Shown here: positions 34,351 to 44,861 of the stretch, one piece after another
Layout: each line of letters begins with the position of its first letter
Numbering within the stretch: the stretch's first letter is position 1
DNA from: Pohlia nutans
Taxonomy: Eukaryota > Streptophyta > Bryopsida > Bryales > Mniaceae
Reading direction: 5' to 3'
Assembly (NCBI GenBank): GCA_022496805.1
Contig: CM040099.1
Span: forward strand, 3,660,501 to 3,724,500
Length of the DNA stretch: 64,000 nt
Position numbers and translations under genes: made by a program
The notes under the pieces: generated by a model
Seen by the model: the letters and a program-made list of their open reading frames with translations, nothing else
Told to the model about the DNA's origin: nothing
The model's database searches: none

Positions 34351-36877
34351 ATGGCTGCAGCAAGGATGATGATGCCGCTGCTTCTGGCCTTCCTCCTCGT
34401 CGTGACACATCAGGCTGGAGTGCTCGTGGGCGCCCAGCTGAGCATCAGCGTCACGACTTTCGGTCCTCCCAATGCCGATGGGACTCCCAACACGTTCATC
34501 GGCACCGGCAGCCAGTTTGCCACCTCCTTGCTGGGCTCGTCCACGCCGGCATTGATGTGGGGCGTGGTCGCATCCAGCGACGTCAATGCCGTTTGCCAAC
34601 AGATCATCAACACGGGCGCTTTGAGCTTCAGCGCGACAATAACTGCGAGCAACACAGGCGCAACTGAAACTCTCCAAGAAACGGTAAGCTTGCGCCTGCT
34701 GGGTCCGTCGAATTCCACGCCCTACGCCTATGACCATGAAATCCCAATGACAAGGAACCTTGTCAAAATTTTCACTCGGATATAAACATTACTGCCAAAC
34801 TAGCAACTGTTGTGAGTGGTTGTTCAATTTAGCAAGTCATCACCAAGAATTTACCATCATTCTTGTACCATTACTGCCTGGTAATACGGTCAGGGTTCCT
34901 TGTGAATTGCGGCCTGGAGGTTTACGAATCTTGCATGTCCGGTCCACCATGAAACTAAAAGTCTGGAGACTGACCTGAATTCACTCTCGTGCTTGAATTG
35001 CTGCAGATCACGGCCGTCGGCGGGTGTTTGGCGGCGGCTGACGGGTCAGGAACTCAAGCGGTCATGGTCGACAGCAATGGCCGCCAGAGCGCAGTAAGCA
35101 CCTGCCCTTCTCCCGACAGTTCCTTAACTCCCGATACATTGAGCGCACAATTCGTGACTGTCCTGTGATTCATTAACACGTTGGATCGGTTTGGTGGCAC
35201 AATGAAGGTAGTGTGCCCCGACAACGCGGGGACTACGGGCTGCGGGATATACCTGGCAGGCGACGATGTGACAGCTCTGTACAACCAAGGAGCTCGGCGC
35301 CGGCTGCTGGCCCGCAAGCTCCTGGGTGACGACTGCGCATCGGGCGCCGCCCAGGGGGCCTTGACGGGAGCTGTGACAGCGCCCGAAGCGTGCATTCCGT
35401 TCATCGGCCCCTTGTATCCCTTCTGTGTGATCGGGGTCATTGGCGTCGCCACCGCTGGTGGAGCTGCAGTGGGTTGCGCCGAAGCCAAGGGCTGCTTCCC
35501 AGGTACAGTACAACCTAGCTTGCTAGCGAGCTGCACCCCTGAATCTATTAATTATGCTGCTTGTCAAAGATATATACTGTATATCTGTCTTGCAATGATA
35601 TATACTGTATGCAGCTTTTCAAAGAACGTCATGGATCCAATCGATGCACGGCTCGATCGACTAGCAATTTAATTGGCTTAAATAGGAATTCAGACAAATT
35701 GCGCTCCATCACTAACTGTGCACCGTGCTTTGACAGGTGATGCTACGGTACTCTTAGCGGGCGGCGAGGTCAAGCCCATGACCAGTCTGGCTTTGGGCGA
35801 CAAGGTAGTTGAAAATTCCAGCATTTCCTTTGCATGCTCGAGACTGAGTGATCTATGTGAGATGACCTGCAGAAGCCCATCTGCAAAATAACAAGTTATT
35901 ACCATGTGCGACTAGCTGGAATTCCTGGAAAGCTCTCATTATGAATTATCTTACTATCATTAGCTAACTACTAGCTGAAGGGCTTTCATGACCATCCAAA
36001 AATCTGGGCATTAATGCAGGTGGCGGTGAGAAGGCACGATGGTGGCGTGGACTACGAGGGTATCTACGCCTTCGGCCACAAGGATGCTTTAGCAGCTGCA
36101 AATTACGTCCAGCTGAGCTTGAAACCCGTGGGTGCCAACATGTCCGATCCGGCGCTGGAAAGTACAATACTGGAGCTCACCCCTCTGCACTTCACTGTAA
36201 TCGTATCTGAAGGTACTTCATGATCACCGCCCGCTTGCTTTTCTGCTCTGGCTAATTAATCTCCCTTCGATTGCAGTTAATGAGAAAAAGATTCCTCCGG
36301 GCAGCACCTAGCATCTACTTTGTAAGTCATGCGTGGATGGTGTTTAAGGCATATAATTAATCATGCATTCCGGTGGCTGATCGCAGGGTCTGAGATCACG
36401 TACAAGCGCGCCCGCGAGGTGAGAGTGGGGGACATGATGTGGGCTCAAGCGTCCATATATGATGCAGCTGCAGCTGGGGAACTAAGCCCGTATGTGGTGA
36501 CCGACATATCCACCGTAGAGAAGCAGGGGCTATACAATCCGTATACTCTCGGGGGCACCATCATCGTCAACGGCGTAGCCGCATCGGCGCACAGCGAGTG
36601 GTTTCTGGACGCGGCTTTCGACGCGCTGGGACTGACGCACTGGCTTCCGAGCGCGTACCAAATGGTTCTGGCTCCGGTGAGACTGGCGTACTACGCGATG
36701 GGCAAGCAGGCGTACCTCGACCTGTACCATCGCCTGGACGCTCTGGTGGATGTGGCCCAATTCGGCACCAAGTACGCCGGTCCTGCGGTTGCCGCTGCCG
36801 CCGGCGTCGGCTCCACCATCATCGTCGCCGCTCTCGTCATCTACCAGTCCCATAGCTTCTTCGGTAGCCTCAAATGA
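34351..36877 (+). CDS. Secreted Hog (Hedgehog-type Hint) domain protein
   Basis: Proposed exons are 34351-34683, 35007-35093, 35208-35502, 35737-35804, 36020-36212 and 36387-36877, which join in frame to 488 residues. A further 45-base exon (36277-36321) fits the phases but carries a stop. A hydrophobic N-terminus (MPLLLAFLLVV) is a signal peptide. An unfamiliar extracellular-type domain follows. The Hint domain starts at the catalytic Cys of GCFPGDATVLL and continues with KPMTSLALGDKV, YAFGHKD, the T-x-x-H motif in LELTPLHF, REVRVGDMMW and GLYNPYTLGGTIIVNG. Hint domains self-cleave through the Cys thioester; in animal Hedgehog this transfers cholesterol, but the ligand here is unknown. The C-terminal AAAGVGSTIIVAALVIY may be a membrane helix. 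The acceptor of exon 3 has a weak pyrimidine tract. Confidence 0.82.
36277..36321 (+). other. Candidate 45-base cassette exon with in-frame stop
   Basis: It is bounded by TTGCAG and GTAAGT and enters and leaves in phase 1. It encodes NEKKIPPGST followed by TAG at 36309-36311. With it the Hint domain is cut in the middle; without it the flanking exons join in frame. It could be a poison exon or an exon killed by a point mutation. Confidence 0.6.
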
Positions 36878-37194
36878 AATTGATCACGAGAACCTCAGAC
36901 TAGGAAATTAAGAAGGGGCGGAATTTGTTGTATACCAATTATGGAATGAATTGTAGAGTCCATATGACAAGCAGTAGACATGTGAGAAGTCAATTTTGTG
37001 ACTAATACATGCCTGCCACGTTGAAGTTAGGGCTTCCTAAACGTGTCATAATAGTGAGGGACAACTTTATACCAATGGAAATCGGAATCCTGTTTGTTAT
37101 AATGTTGATTACTTTTATGTACCGAATGATTGGTAATGCAAAAGTTGAGGCTCTTGTAACGGGCCACTATACTCGTCTCCAGGATTGGATGTGG
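36878..37194 (+). other. 3' region of the Hog gene
   Basis: AT-rich sequence follows the Hog stop codon and probably holds its 3' UTR. No separate gene is recognised; a 72-residue frame here has no family features. Confidence 0.45.
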
Positions 37195-37470
37195 GATTTC
37201 TCTAAATCCCCCGGTGGTCTTCAATGAATGGGGACAAAAGTGCCCCCTATTTTTGTCGGTTCACGGGCCCACCTCAAAAAACAACCCCCTCCTCCAATGG
37301 TTTTTATTTCCAAATAGGTCCCCCTTGGGTAATTTGAGGCCATAGGCCCCAAATTTGCAAAATAATTTGCCAAAAAAAGCACCGAAGGTGCCCAAAATGG
37401 AGATTTCAGAAAAGGGGGGGCCATGAACAGTGGTCTTGCATTCAAGACCCCGGGGGATATAGAGACGGGG
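37195..37470. mobile_element. MITE with CCCCGGTGGTCTT ends, copy 1
   Basis: The core from 37208 to 37456 starts CCCCCGGTGGTCTTCAATG and ends CATTCAAGACCCCGGGGG. An inverted, similar copy lies at 44207-44455. Interior C-rich and G-rich blocks (AACAACCCCCTCCTCC) are shared. It encodes nothing, and its superfamily is not clear from the ends. Confidence 0.8.
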
Positions 37471-38150
37471 TTGGATGTGTAATTTTTCTGGCATATATAG
37501 TGGACAATGTGCCATGTTTTTTATCACAGTTTTTTGGATTGATGAGTTTTTGCTTGCATCGATACATGAATGTGTTAATAAATTGTGGCACAGGAATAAA
37601 TGAATAATGACAGATGATGATTGAGAGCCGTATGCTGGATCAGAGTACGTGGGCTCGGTCCACAGGTCAAGGACGCATCGGCCTAGTGACTTATAATTTT
37701 CACTAGCTGGAGTTTTCATGAAACAGGGGAGCTTTAGAAGCTTTGGTTTGGCATTTCAGAGTTTGCTTGCTTGCAGGGGTTTGAAGATCTCGTAACTAAG
37801 TAAGGTCAGGTATGGTGATTCAAGCCTTTTTGTTTTGGGTGGTTTGTAAATGCTCAGGGAGAGAGGCTAATGGAGAATTGTCAATTGGTTGCTGGATTCA
37901 GCCTGACATTTTCAATTGGTCCCGCTCCAATTGTAATTTAGTGACCTTTGGCGTACAAGGACCACAAATCATTAAGCTGGTAGACCTCTTGTTTCTTTTG
38001 TTCAATTTTATGGTGTATAATTTGTATTTTCCTGTTACAAAGTTCAGCTATGAAATGCAGTTTAGTGAGGATCTTCGGGCTTAGAATGAATCTGTCTACT
38101 GGTATCTCTGAAGTCAGAAGAAAAATGACTGGATTCATGCCAATGAGCCA
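37471..38150. other. Intergenic sequence
   Basis: Short frames up to 90 codons are present, but none has a recognisable domain or paralogue in the window. Confidence 0.45.
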
Positions 38151-38573
38151 ATGACTGTTGAAGGCACTGTGATTGAGTATCCGTCTGTTCAACAATTGTT
38201 TTCACTTACAGTGACTCACAAAAGTTATGGGCCATGACTGTTGAAGGCACTGTGACTAAGTATCTGTCTGTTCGATAGTTGTTTTCACTTACAATGACTC
38301 ACAAAAGTTATGGGCCATGATTGTTGAAGGCACTGTGATTGATTGAGTATCTGTCTGTTCGACAGTTGTTTTCACTTACAGTGACTCACAAAAGTTATGG
38401 GCCATGACTGTTGAAGGCATTGTGATTGATTGAGTATCTGTCTGTTCCACAGTTGTTTTCACTTACAGTGACTCACAAAAGTTATGGGCCATGACTGTTG
38501 AAGGCACTGTGATTGAGTATCTGTTTGTTCGACAGTTTTTTTCACTTACAGTGACTCACAAAAGCTATGGGCC
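38151..38573. repeat. Minisatellite, five units of about 83-87 bp
   Basis: Units begin ATGACTGTTGAAGGCACTGTG at 38151, 38234, 38404 and 38491, with a variant at 38317, and end with CTCACAAAAG(T/C)TATGGGCC. They differ by single bases and by an extra ATTG in two units. Confidence 0.92.
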
Positions 38574-40402
38574 ACCCGCTGTGAACGTGAAAATTAGACA
38601 ATATCTTCGAGACCACATTTGCTGTAAGGAGCATGTGGTTACAATTTCATGAAAAAAAATTTACATTGAAATGAGAAATTCTTTTGTAATTTATTTTTTG
38701 GAAAAAAAAATTCTTTCCTACAATTTTTGTTTTTACTTTAAATATTATTTTTCACCAAACCTAAACCTACTATAGGGTACAATCGTTAGTACCAAAAGTA
38801 AAGTAGTTCAATGTGGGCGTATGGTTTGACTCACCATACAATGGTAAATTCAAAGATGGTACTTGGTTTGGCAATAATGGCAATTATGGTAGAAACTAGC
38901 TCGTATGAGTCACATGCAATGGATGGAAATGTCTTGAACGACCTTCTTAAGGAGTAACAAAATATTTTGGATTACAAATATTGCCTCCAAATAGAAACTA
39001 TCTAGACAGGGAGAGCTTGCACTAATCTTCATTCTCTCCACAATTGCACCACATACTTATTTAGAAAAAATGTCATGTCAGTTGAATAACAAAAACTATG
39101 ATAATAAGATGTTTTCATCGTAGGGTGTTCTAAATGTGTAGTGTAACATCACATAACAAGCAAAATGTGGTGGTAAACATATTTTGTTGATCATTGAAAT
39201 AAGGTTTTTGGCAAAAAGCTAACCATAGTGAAAAAGGTATTCTAGGATTGTATGCATGTTAATCATTTAAAAGTATATATATAAAATAGTATTTGGACCA
39301 AAATGTGATATATTGCATTTAGTGACGTTGTAGAATAAATACATTATTGCCTCAATTGATATGTTTCATTGAAGACATAGTGATGGCAATAATTTTCCTC
39401 AATTCCTATTACATAAAGGTATCATATTTAAAAAAAGATTCAAAAAGATTAATTGAGTAAGGTAAATATTAGATGTGTATGGTAGAAACTTTTGTTCCTT
39501 TACATTAAAAGGCCTTTAAATTGGCAAGTTCTTAAAAATATTCTTGCGAGCTTGGTTGGTTAATTAAATCAAAGCCTGTAGTGTAACTAGAATAGGTATT
39601 GACTTGGTTTGCAAGCGTTATAACTGATATTAGCAAGATTATTCCAAAATATGTTGAGAATAATTTTTTTATAGATTCAAAAAGAATATATAATATGTTT
39701 TGAAAAGCTTCCAAAAGATTATAGAAGATTCTATTTTTAGTATATTAAATTGTTTTTGGTACGTTTTCTATTTATTATATTACATTACATTAGGGGGAAA
39801 GCACAAAAAAGTGTACCACCTTTAACTTTTAACTTTGACCATTCAATAATGCAAGGTTCAAAAATACATTATAAATTCAAATTTTGTTAAGAAATAAATA
39901 ACAATAAAATAAATCATCTATGGTTTTATAAGTTAAAAAAAAACAATTGAGAGAATGATCTCCAATAAGTAGTTATAAATTTTGTTATTGACGTAGAAGT
40001 GGCCAAAATTGAAACAATAGTTACGTACAATCAACAATGTTCATATACAACAAGCAAAATATATATCAAAACAATTTATTTTTTCTTTCTTCTTCAACAA
40101 GGACCTCAATTCTATCATTATTTCAAAGATCATAAAAATCATATTTATGTTGAGTGTAATTAAGGCCATCAATTTTGCAACCGAGATTGGATTTAGGCAT
40201 TAATTTTCAAACACTACTTTTTGTAAAAAAATTTGAAGATTTTGTTTTGAGAATTTGGGTTCAAGTACCGATAAGAACTTTAGACTAACTTTTGGTACAA
40301 TTTTTTGTGCTTTCATCCGTCATTAATGCAGCTACTTCACCACATTGAAACTTTTTTCGTTGACAAGTATGATTAGTACCAAAAAATCCAATATCACACC
40401 TA

Positions 40403-42069
40403 CAGTGGTCAGCAGAAGTGTTCGGACAGGACGCTTCCACTTCCAATATGAGCTAGTTTTCCTACATAACTCACATTCAAGTTGTAAAAATTTAAACATA
40501 CAATCACATAGTTACAACAAACATGTAACATAACATTCATAATCAAAAATGTCAATCAAGAAATCAATCAAAAATAAAACACATGATGTGGGTGTCCAAT
40601 TCTTTATGCAAAAAGTGAAGTGGTTATCTATTTACATGGGAAACAAAGCCATGAGCTACAAAATCAAGCTAAAAACTTGAATGTAGAATCATGATGACTA
40701 CCTAAAAACTTGAATGTACAATCATAATGACTACCATCGTGTATAGCCACCTTTTGCTTGATAAACATCTGCAACTCTCTCAGGCATAGACATGATCAAT
40801 TTCCTCACGGTATCAATCTCAATGCTATACCAAATTTCTTGCAATTTCTCCCACAAATCCTTCTTGTTAGTGGGTTTCTTCTCCGACATTCTCATACGAC
40901 GATCTACTTCATTCCAAAGGTGTTCTATAGGATTCAAGTCAGGAGATTGAGCCGGATGCCAAATTAGTTGAAACTCCTGTGCTAACAACCAATCTGTAAC
41001 ATACTTAGAAGTATGTTTGGGATCGTTGTCGTGCTGAAAAATAACATTCTCCTCTCCTAAATCATGCATGTGTATAGTATTCATGAGCTCCATCTCCAAA
41101 ATTTCCCGATACACAAACTTATCCATGTTCCCTTCTATAAGACGAAGGTTGCCAACTCCCTCCCAAGTCATACATCCCCAAACCATAATGTTTCCACCCC
41201 CAAATTTGATAGTAGGTTGCACATGCTGATCTAAAAGATGCTCTCTTCTCTTCCTCCAACAATACTGCCTCCCATCTGAGCCAAACAAATTGAATTTTGA
41301 CTCATCTGAAAAAATCACATAACTCCAATCCATCCAACTTGCATGCCTACACTTCTTTGCCCATGCATATCGACGTGCTTTGTGCTTTTTTGACAAGAAT
41401 GGCTTCTTAGTTTTCACTCGTGCTCTCAATCCCTGCCTCCGAAGACATCTTCTAACTGTATCATCACTCAAATCCAATCCTTGAGATCGCATTTCTCTAC
41501 CCACTGCTGCAGCTGTACCATTAGATGGTGCATTCAACAACCTTACAACCTCACGATCACCACGTTCATCAAGAATTCGAGGTCTCCCTTGTGAAGGAGC
41601 ATCTCTCAAATGACCTCTCATTGTAAACCTCCGCACAATAGCATGGCAAGTGCTTCGAGAGATGCCTAAAACCGCTGAAATTTCAGAGTACGAATTCCCT
41701 CTCTCATGCATCTGAAGAACTAACTCACGTTCAGCAAGAGACCTTCTAGGAGCCATAGCTAATCAAGAGCAATCTTACTCAATCACAATGAATCATGAAA
41801 TGCAAGAGGTCTCCATAAATACATGTTCATTCTCAAGATTTTTTAGATGCACAACTTGTGTGCATAATGAATTGGACACCCATGATTGACACATCATGAA
41901 CTGCTGCCCTTGCAAGTGGCTCAATGTCAATGATGGTACTCTTTCTAGTTTACAAATGGCTCTTTAGTTATAATTAGCTGAAAAAATCAGCACCTACCTA
42001 CCAAACTTGACAAGTGTTACTACTAAACTGAGATTGTCATTACTGTCCAAACATTTTTGCTAACCACTG
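40403..42069 (-). mobile_element. Complete Tc1/mariner element, Tc1 type
   Basis: The ends CAGTGGTCAGCAGAAGTGTT and, inverted, CAGTGGTTAGCAAAAATGTT form imperfect terminal repeats of about 27 bases, and each is flanked by TA (40401-40402, 42070-42071). The duplicated block at 54650-54665 shows the unoccupied site. The element is 1667 bp, encodes one intact transposase, and is therefore a recent arrival, younger than the segmental duplication. Confidence 0.95.
40731..41756 (-). CDS. Tc1-type transposase, DD34E, intact
   Basis: It catalyses cut-and-paste movement of the surrounding element and acts in the nucleus on the terminal repeats. The 341-residue frame is the usual Tc1 length. Helix-turn-helix regions occupy the first 110 residues (YSEISAVLGISRSTCHAIV) with the family GRPR motif at 57-60. 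The catalytic triad is D151 (FSDESKF), D243 (FQHDNDPKHTS) and E278 (LNPIEHLW), with 34 residues between the last two. FGGGNIMVWGCM and the C-terminal AKGGYTRW are also Tc1 hallmarks. No intron, stop or frameshift is visible. The C-terminal GGYT end and overall wording resemble fungal Tc1 enzymes as I remember them. Confidence 0.95.
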   Translation of the reverse strand: MAPRRSLAERELVLQMHERGNSYSEISAVLGISRSTCHAIVRRFTMRGHLRDAPSQGRPRILDERGDREVVRLLNAPSNGTAAAVGREMRSQGLDLSDDTVRRCLRRQGLRARVKTKKPFLSKKHKARRYAWAKKCRHASWMDWSYVIFSDESKFNLFGSDGRQYCWRKRREHLLDQHVQPTIKFGGGNIMVWGCMTWEGVGNLRLIEGNMDKFVYREILEMELMNTIHMHDLGEENVIFQHDNDPKHTSKYVTDWLLAQEFQLIWHPAQSPDLNPIEHLWNEVDRRMRMSEKKPTNKKDLWEKLQEIWYSIEIDTVRKLIMSMPERVADVYQAKGGYTRW

Positions 42070-44206
42070 TATGTGATCCCAAGGTAGAGACAAAAAATCA
42101 AACCCAATACGCCTACAGTATCCAAATAATGCCTTATCTCATCCTTGAACTTATCTCCAATTGATGTTATAAATGGTCTCAAAACAAAATTTAATGTGGG
42201 ATTCATGTAGGCTAATGCTTGGAGGGACCAGCGTTCCTAATGGCGTTCTCTAGAGCGTCGGTGGGGTGTCAGGTTTGATCCCATGTGTTGGCTTTAGGAT
42301 CACATTAGAGTGATATTATCATAGTCTTTGTTATTTCACATCATATTTAGTTTTTTTTTCTAATTGTGTGTATGTAGAAGCTGTGGTTGTGGAATTGTTT
42401 TTTTGATCATCTAAGGACAACTTTTCCATCAAAAAGACAAGCAAAAAAGAAACTAACAAACATTCAAAGTTCTCCCACTCTGGATGGTTTCTTACTATCT
42501 GAAGGCTGACACAATTATTGAATACAAAGTCAATGTATACTATCAAATCAAAGTATCAAACATGCCTAGATCTTGAGTTTTAAAATTGATTTGATAGTTT
42601 ATAGATTAGAGAAGTGCTCTTCTTGCTGACATATCAATATCTGTTAAACAGCCTCCTAACCAATGATCAATGCTGGCTAGATATTCCACATCATATGGTT
42701 AGGAGAGGACAATCATTGAAAGTGCAGTCTCAACAAGTTGATAAGCATGCTTTGAAACTTCACTTGTCAATACAATTAACGAACATTGCATTGACATTCC
42801 CATCATGTTTTACATCTTGTTATACTTTTTTACTCATAATTTCTATTTTATGTATCAAAGACTAAATCACACATGATGTTGTGCTATCCCATTTTGTTTT
42901 AAATAAGTTGAATTTTAAACTTTCTCTTCAAATCCGTAGTAAAAAGCATAAATTCTTATTAGAATAACCTTCATCCCCCAATAATTGCATAAAAACTATA
43001 GTTATTATATGATATGGATACTTGAATTTAGTGACTAAGCTCACTTGGTTGACCACATTTGGACCACAATATTTTGGAGAAAGAAATATTGGTGTACCCT
43101 ACTATTAATGTGCCTCTATGGCCACAATGTTTATAGTGATTCCAGTGTAGTGACCATGAAATAATGCGACCATATGAAAGTCTCCAACACTCGTCCCACC
43201 AATAATCTCCCAACAACAAAACTTGTAAAGACGAAAAACTCTAAATTCAACAAGGAAAAACCTTCTACACTCAATCTGAAACTTCACACTAGAAAGCTTT
43301 GGAAGTTATTTGAAATTCAAATTTTTTTGGTAAATAAACAAGATGGTACCTATGGCTTTATGGATATATCATATTTGTATATTTCACTTTTAGATCTCAA
43401 TAAAACAGAGTACCTACAAGTGTCAAATGAGCCAATTTTTTCATTTTGCTAACAAAGAAAACTGATTTGCTTTTTTTTGCAATATTAATTGTTAAACTGA
43501 TGTCCATTCAACTTCAATTATATCAACAAACATAACAAAGAAACTACTATTATTTTAATTTTTTGTTGTGGATTTCATCTTGAGATGTTAAAATTACAAG
43601 AATCATAGTGTATCAAAATCGTTACTAGACAGTCGTTGGGATAGGCAGATTGTGCAATAACACTAATTGAACACAGTAAATCAAACTTTTATATAACATT
43701 CTCTTGGGAAAAATTACCATGACGAAAACGTTCAATAAAAATCAGCCGGTTGTCTACTTCGACATTATGAGCTCTTCTACCAGAGTTCCTTGTCAATTCC
43801 AGCCAACCAGCGATAAGGTAGAGGGCTCATAATCTGTGCAGTACCTGAAACCGTGCATTAGGCCAATCTTCTCAGAAAGAAGATTCTAGCCTTCAAGACC
43901 ACCCTCAAATGTACACCACAATTTGATCGGTTTAAGGAACACCTATGACATCACCTTCCAAAATTCATAACTAAATAAAGAAAAATTGGAAATTTTTGAT
44001 TCCATCATCAATGCTCTCCAACAAAGTTTGCACATTCTCCCAAAAAACTCTTTTGAACACTCCATGAGGAACTTGTTCAAACATAAATTTGATTGGTTTA
44101 TGAGCCCTCTACCTTAGTAAGCAAACTGTTGCAGCTGTTCATTTTGGTATTGATCAATGGACCGCGCCCAAGGTCCTCCAGCATCCCCGCCTCTAAATCA
44201 GTAAAT

Positions 44207-44455
44207 CCCCCGGTGGTCTTGAATGCAGGGATACTGTTCATGGCCCCCCCTTTTCTGAAATTTCCATTTTGGACACCTTCGGTGCTTTTTTTGGCAATTT
44301 TTTTGCAAATTTGGCGCCTATAGCACTAGATTACCCTTGGGGGACCTATTTGGGAATAAAAAACCATTGGAGGAGGGGGTTGTTTTTTAAGGTGGGCCTG
44401 TTCAAGGGCAAAAATAGGGGGCACTTTTGTCCCCATTCATTGAAGACCACCGGGG
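44207..44455. mobile_element. MITE with CCCCGGTGGTCTT ends, copy 2 (inverted)
   Basis: It starts CCCCCGGTGGTCTTGAATG and ends CATTGAAGACCACCGGGG. It is the reverse-oriented relative of the element at 37208 and shares its G- and C-rich blocks. Confidence 0.8.
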
Positions 44456-44479
44456 AATTTAGAGAAATCCCTCCAGCAT

Positions 44480-44861
44480 CTCCTGGCCTGCAAGCCGTGG
44501 ATCTTTAATTCCTGGTTCGTCTCCTACACCTCACACGGTTTTGCTGTTGGAGTATGCCTGGGGTTTGGAGTATGGGTTTCTCCCTCTTGGTCTCTAAGTT
44601 GCTTGCCATGTCTTGGGAGTGATCCATGGCATTTGCTTGTCTAGCAGAGTATTTCGAAAACCCAACACATTGGAGGGATGTTTTCTGAGTCTTCACGTTC
44701 ACATCAGCTCAATCTTCGGCCACACTCTAGGGTTCCATCTCTCGCACAGACGCGAAATATGCTTGCACCTGACGGATCGGAGAGAGCAATGTCAGTAGCT
44801 AGCGCCAGTTCTCGTCTCCTGATGTATAAACGTCATGCGGGCATGATTGTGTATTATTCCA
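44480..44861 (+). promoter_or_regulatory. Leader of the B3 pseudogene
   Basis: It matches the leader of gene 1 at about 20010-20350 (CACACGGTTTTGCTGTTGGAG, TTGGGAGTGATCCATGGC, CTCGCACAGACGCGAAATATG) but runs into exon 1 without the last 250 bases and the start codon. Confidence 0.6.

Larger units (their letters stand above)
38786..43790. repeat. Segmental duplication, copy A (contains the Tc1 element)
   Basis: It is co-linear with 53488-56370. Shared landmarks include GAGTCACATGCAATGGATG, GACGTAGAAGTGGCCAAAATTG, ATAATGCCTTATCTCATCCTTGAACTT (split here over two words) and CGGTTGTCTACTTCGACATTATGAG. The stretch 39105-39890 has no counterpart in copy B. Both copies run into a B3 leader, so the block is the upstream part of the duplicated B3 unit. 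No gene other than the transposase is recognised. Confidence 0.85.

Noticed and set aside
34255..34737. Long minus-strand frame (160 codons) opposite the Hog gene
   Set aside because: It overlaps the GC-rich first coding exon and has no domain; it is a shadow of that exon.
38151..38573. CRISPR-like regular repeat
   Set aside because: The units are 83-87 bases of continuous tandem sequence without unique spacers, and the context is a plant-type nuclear genome.
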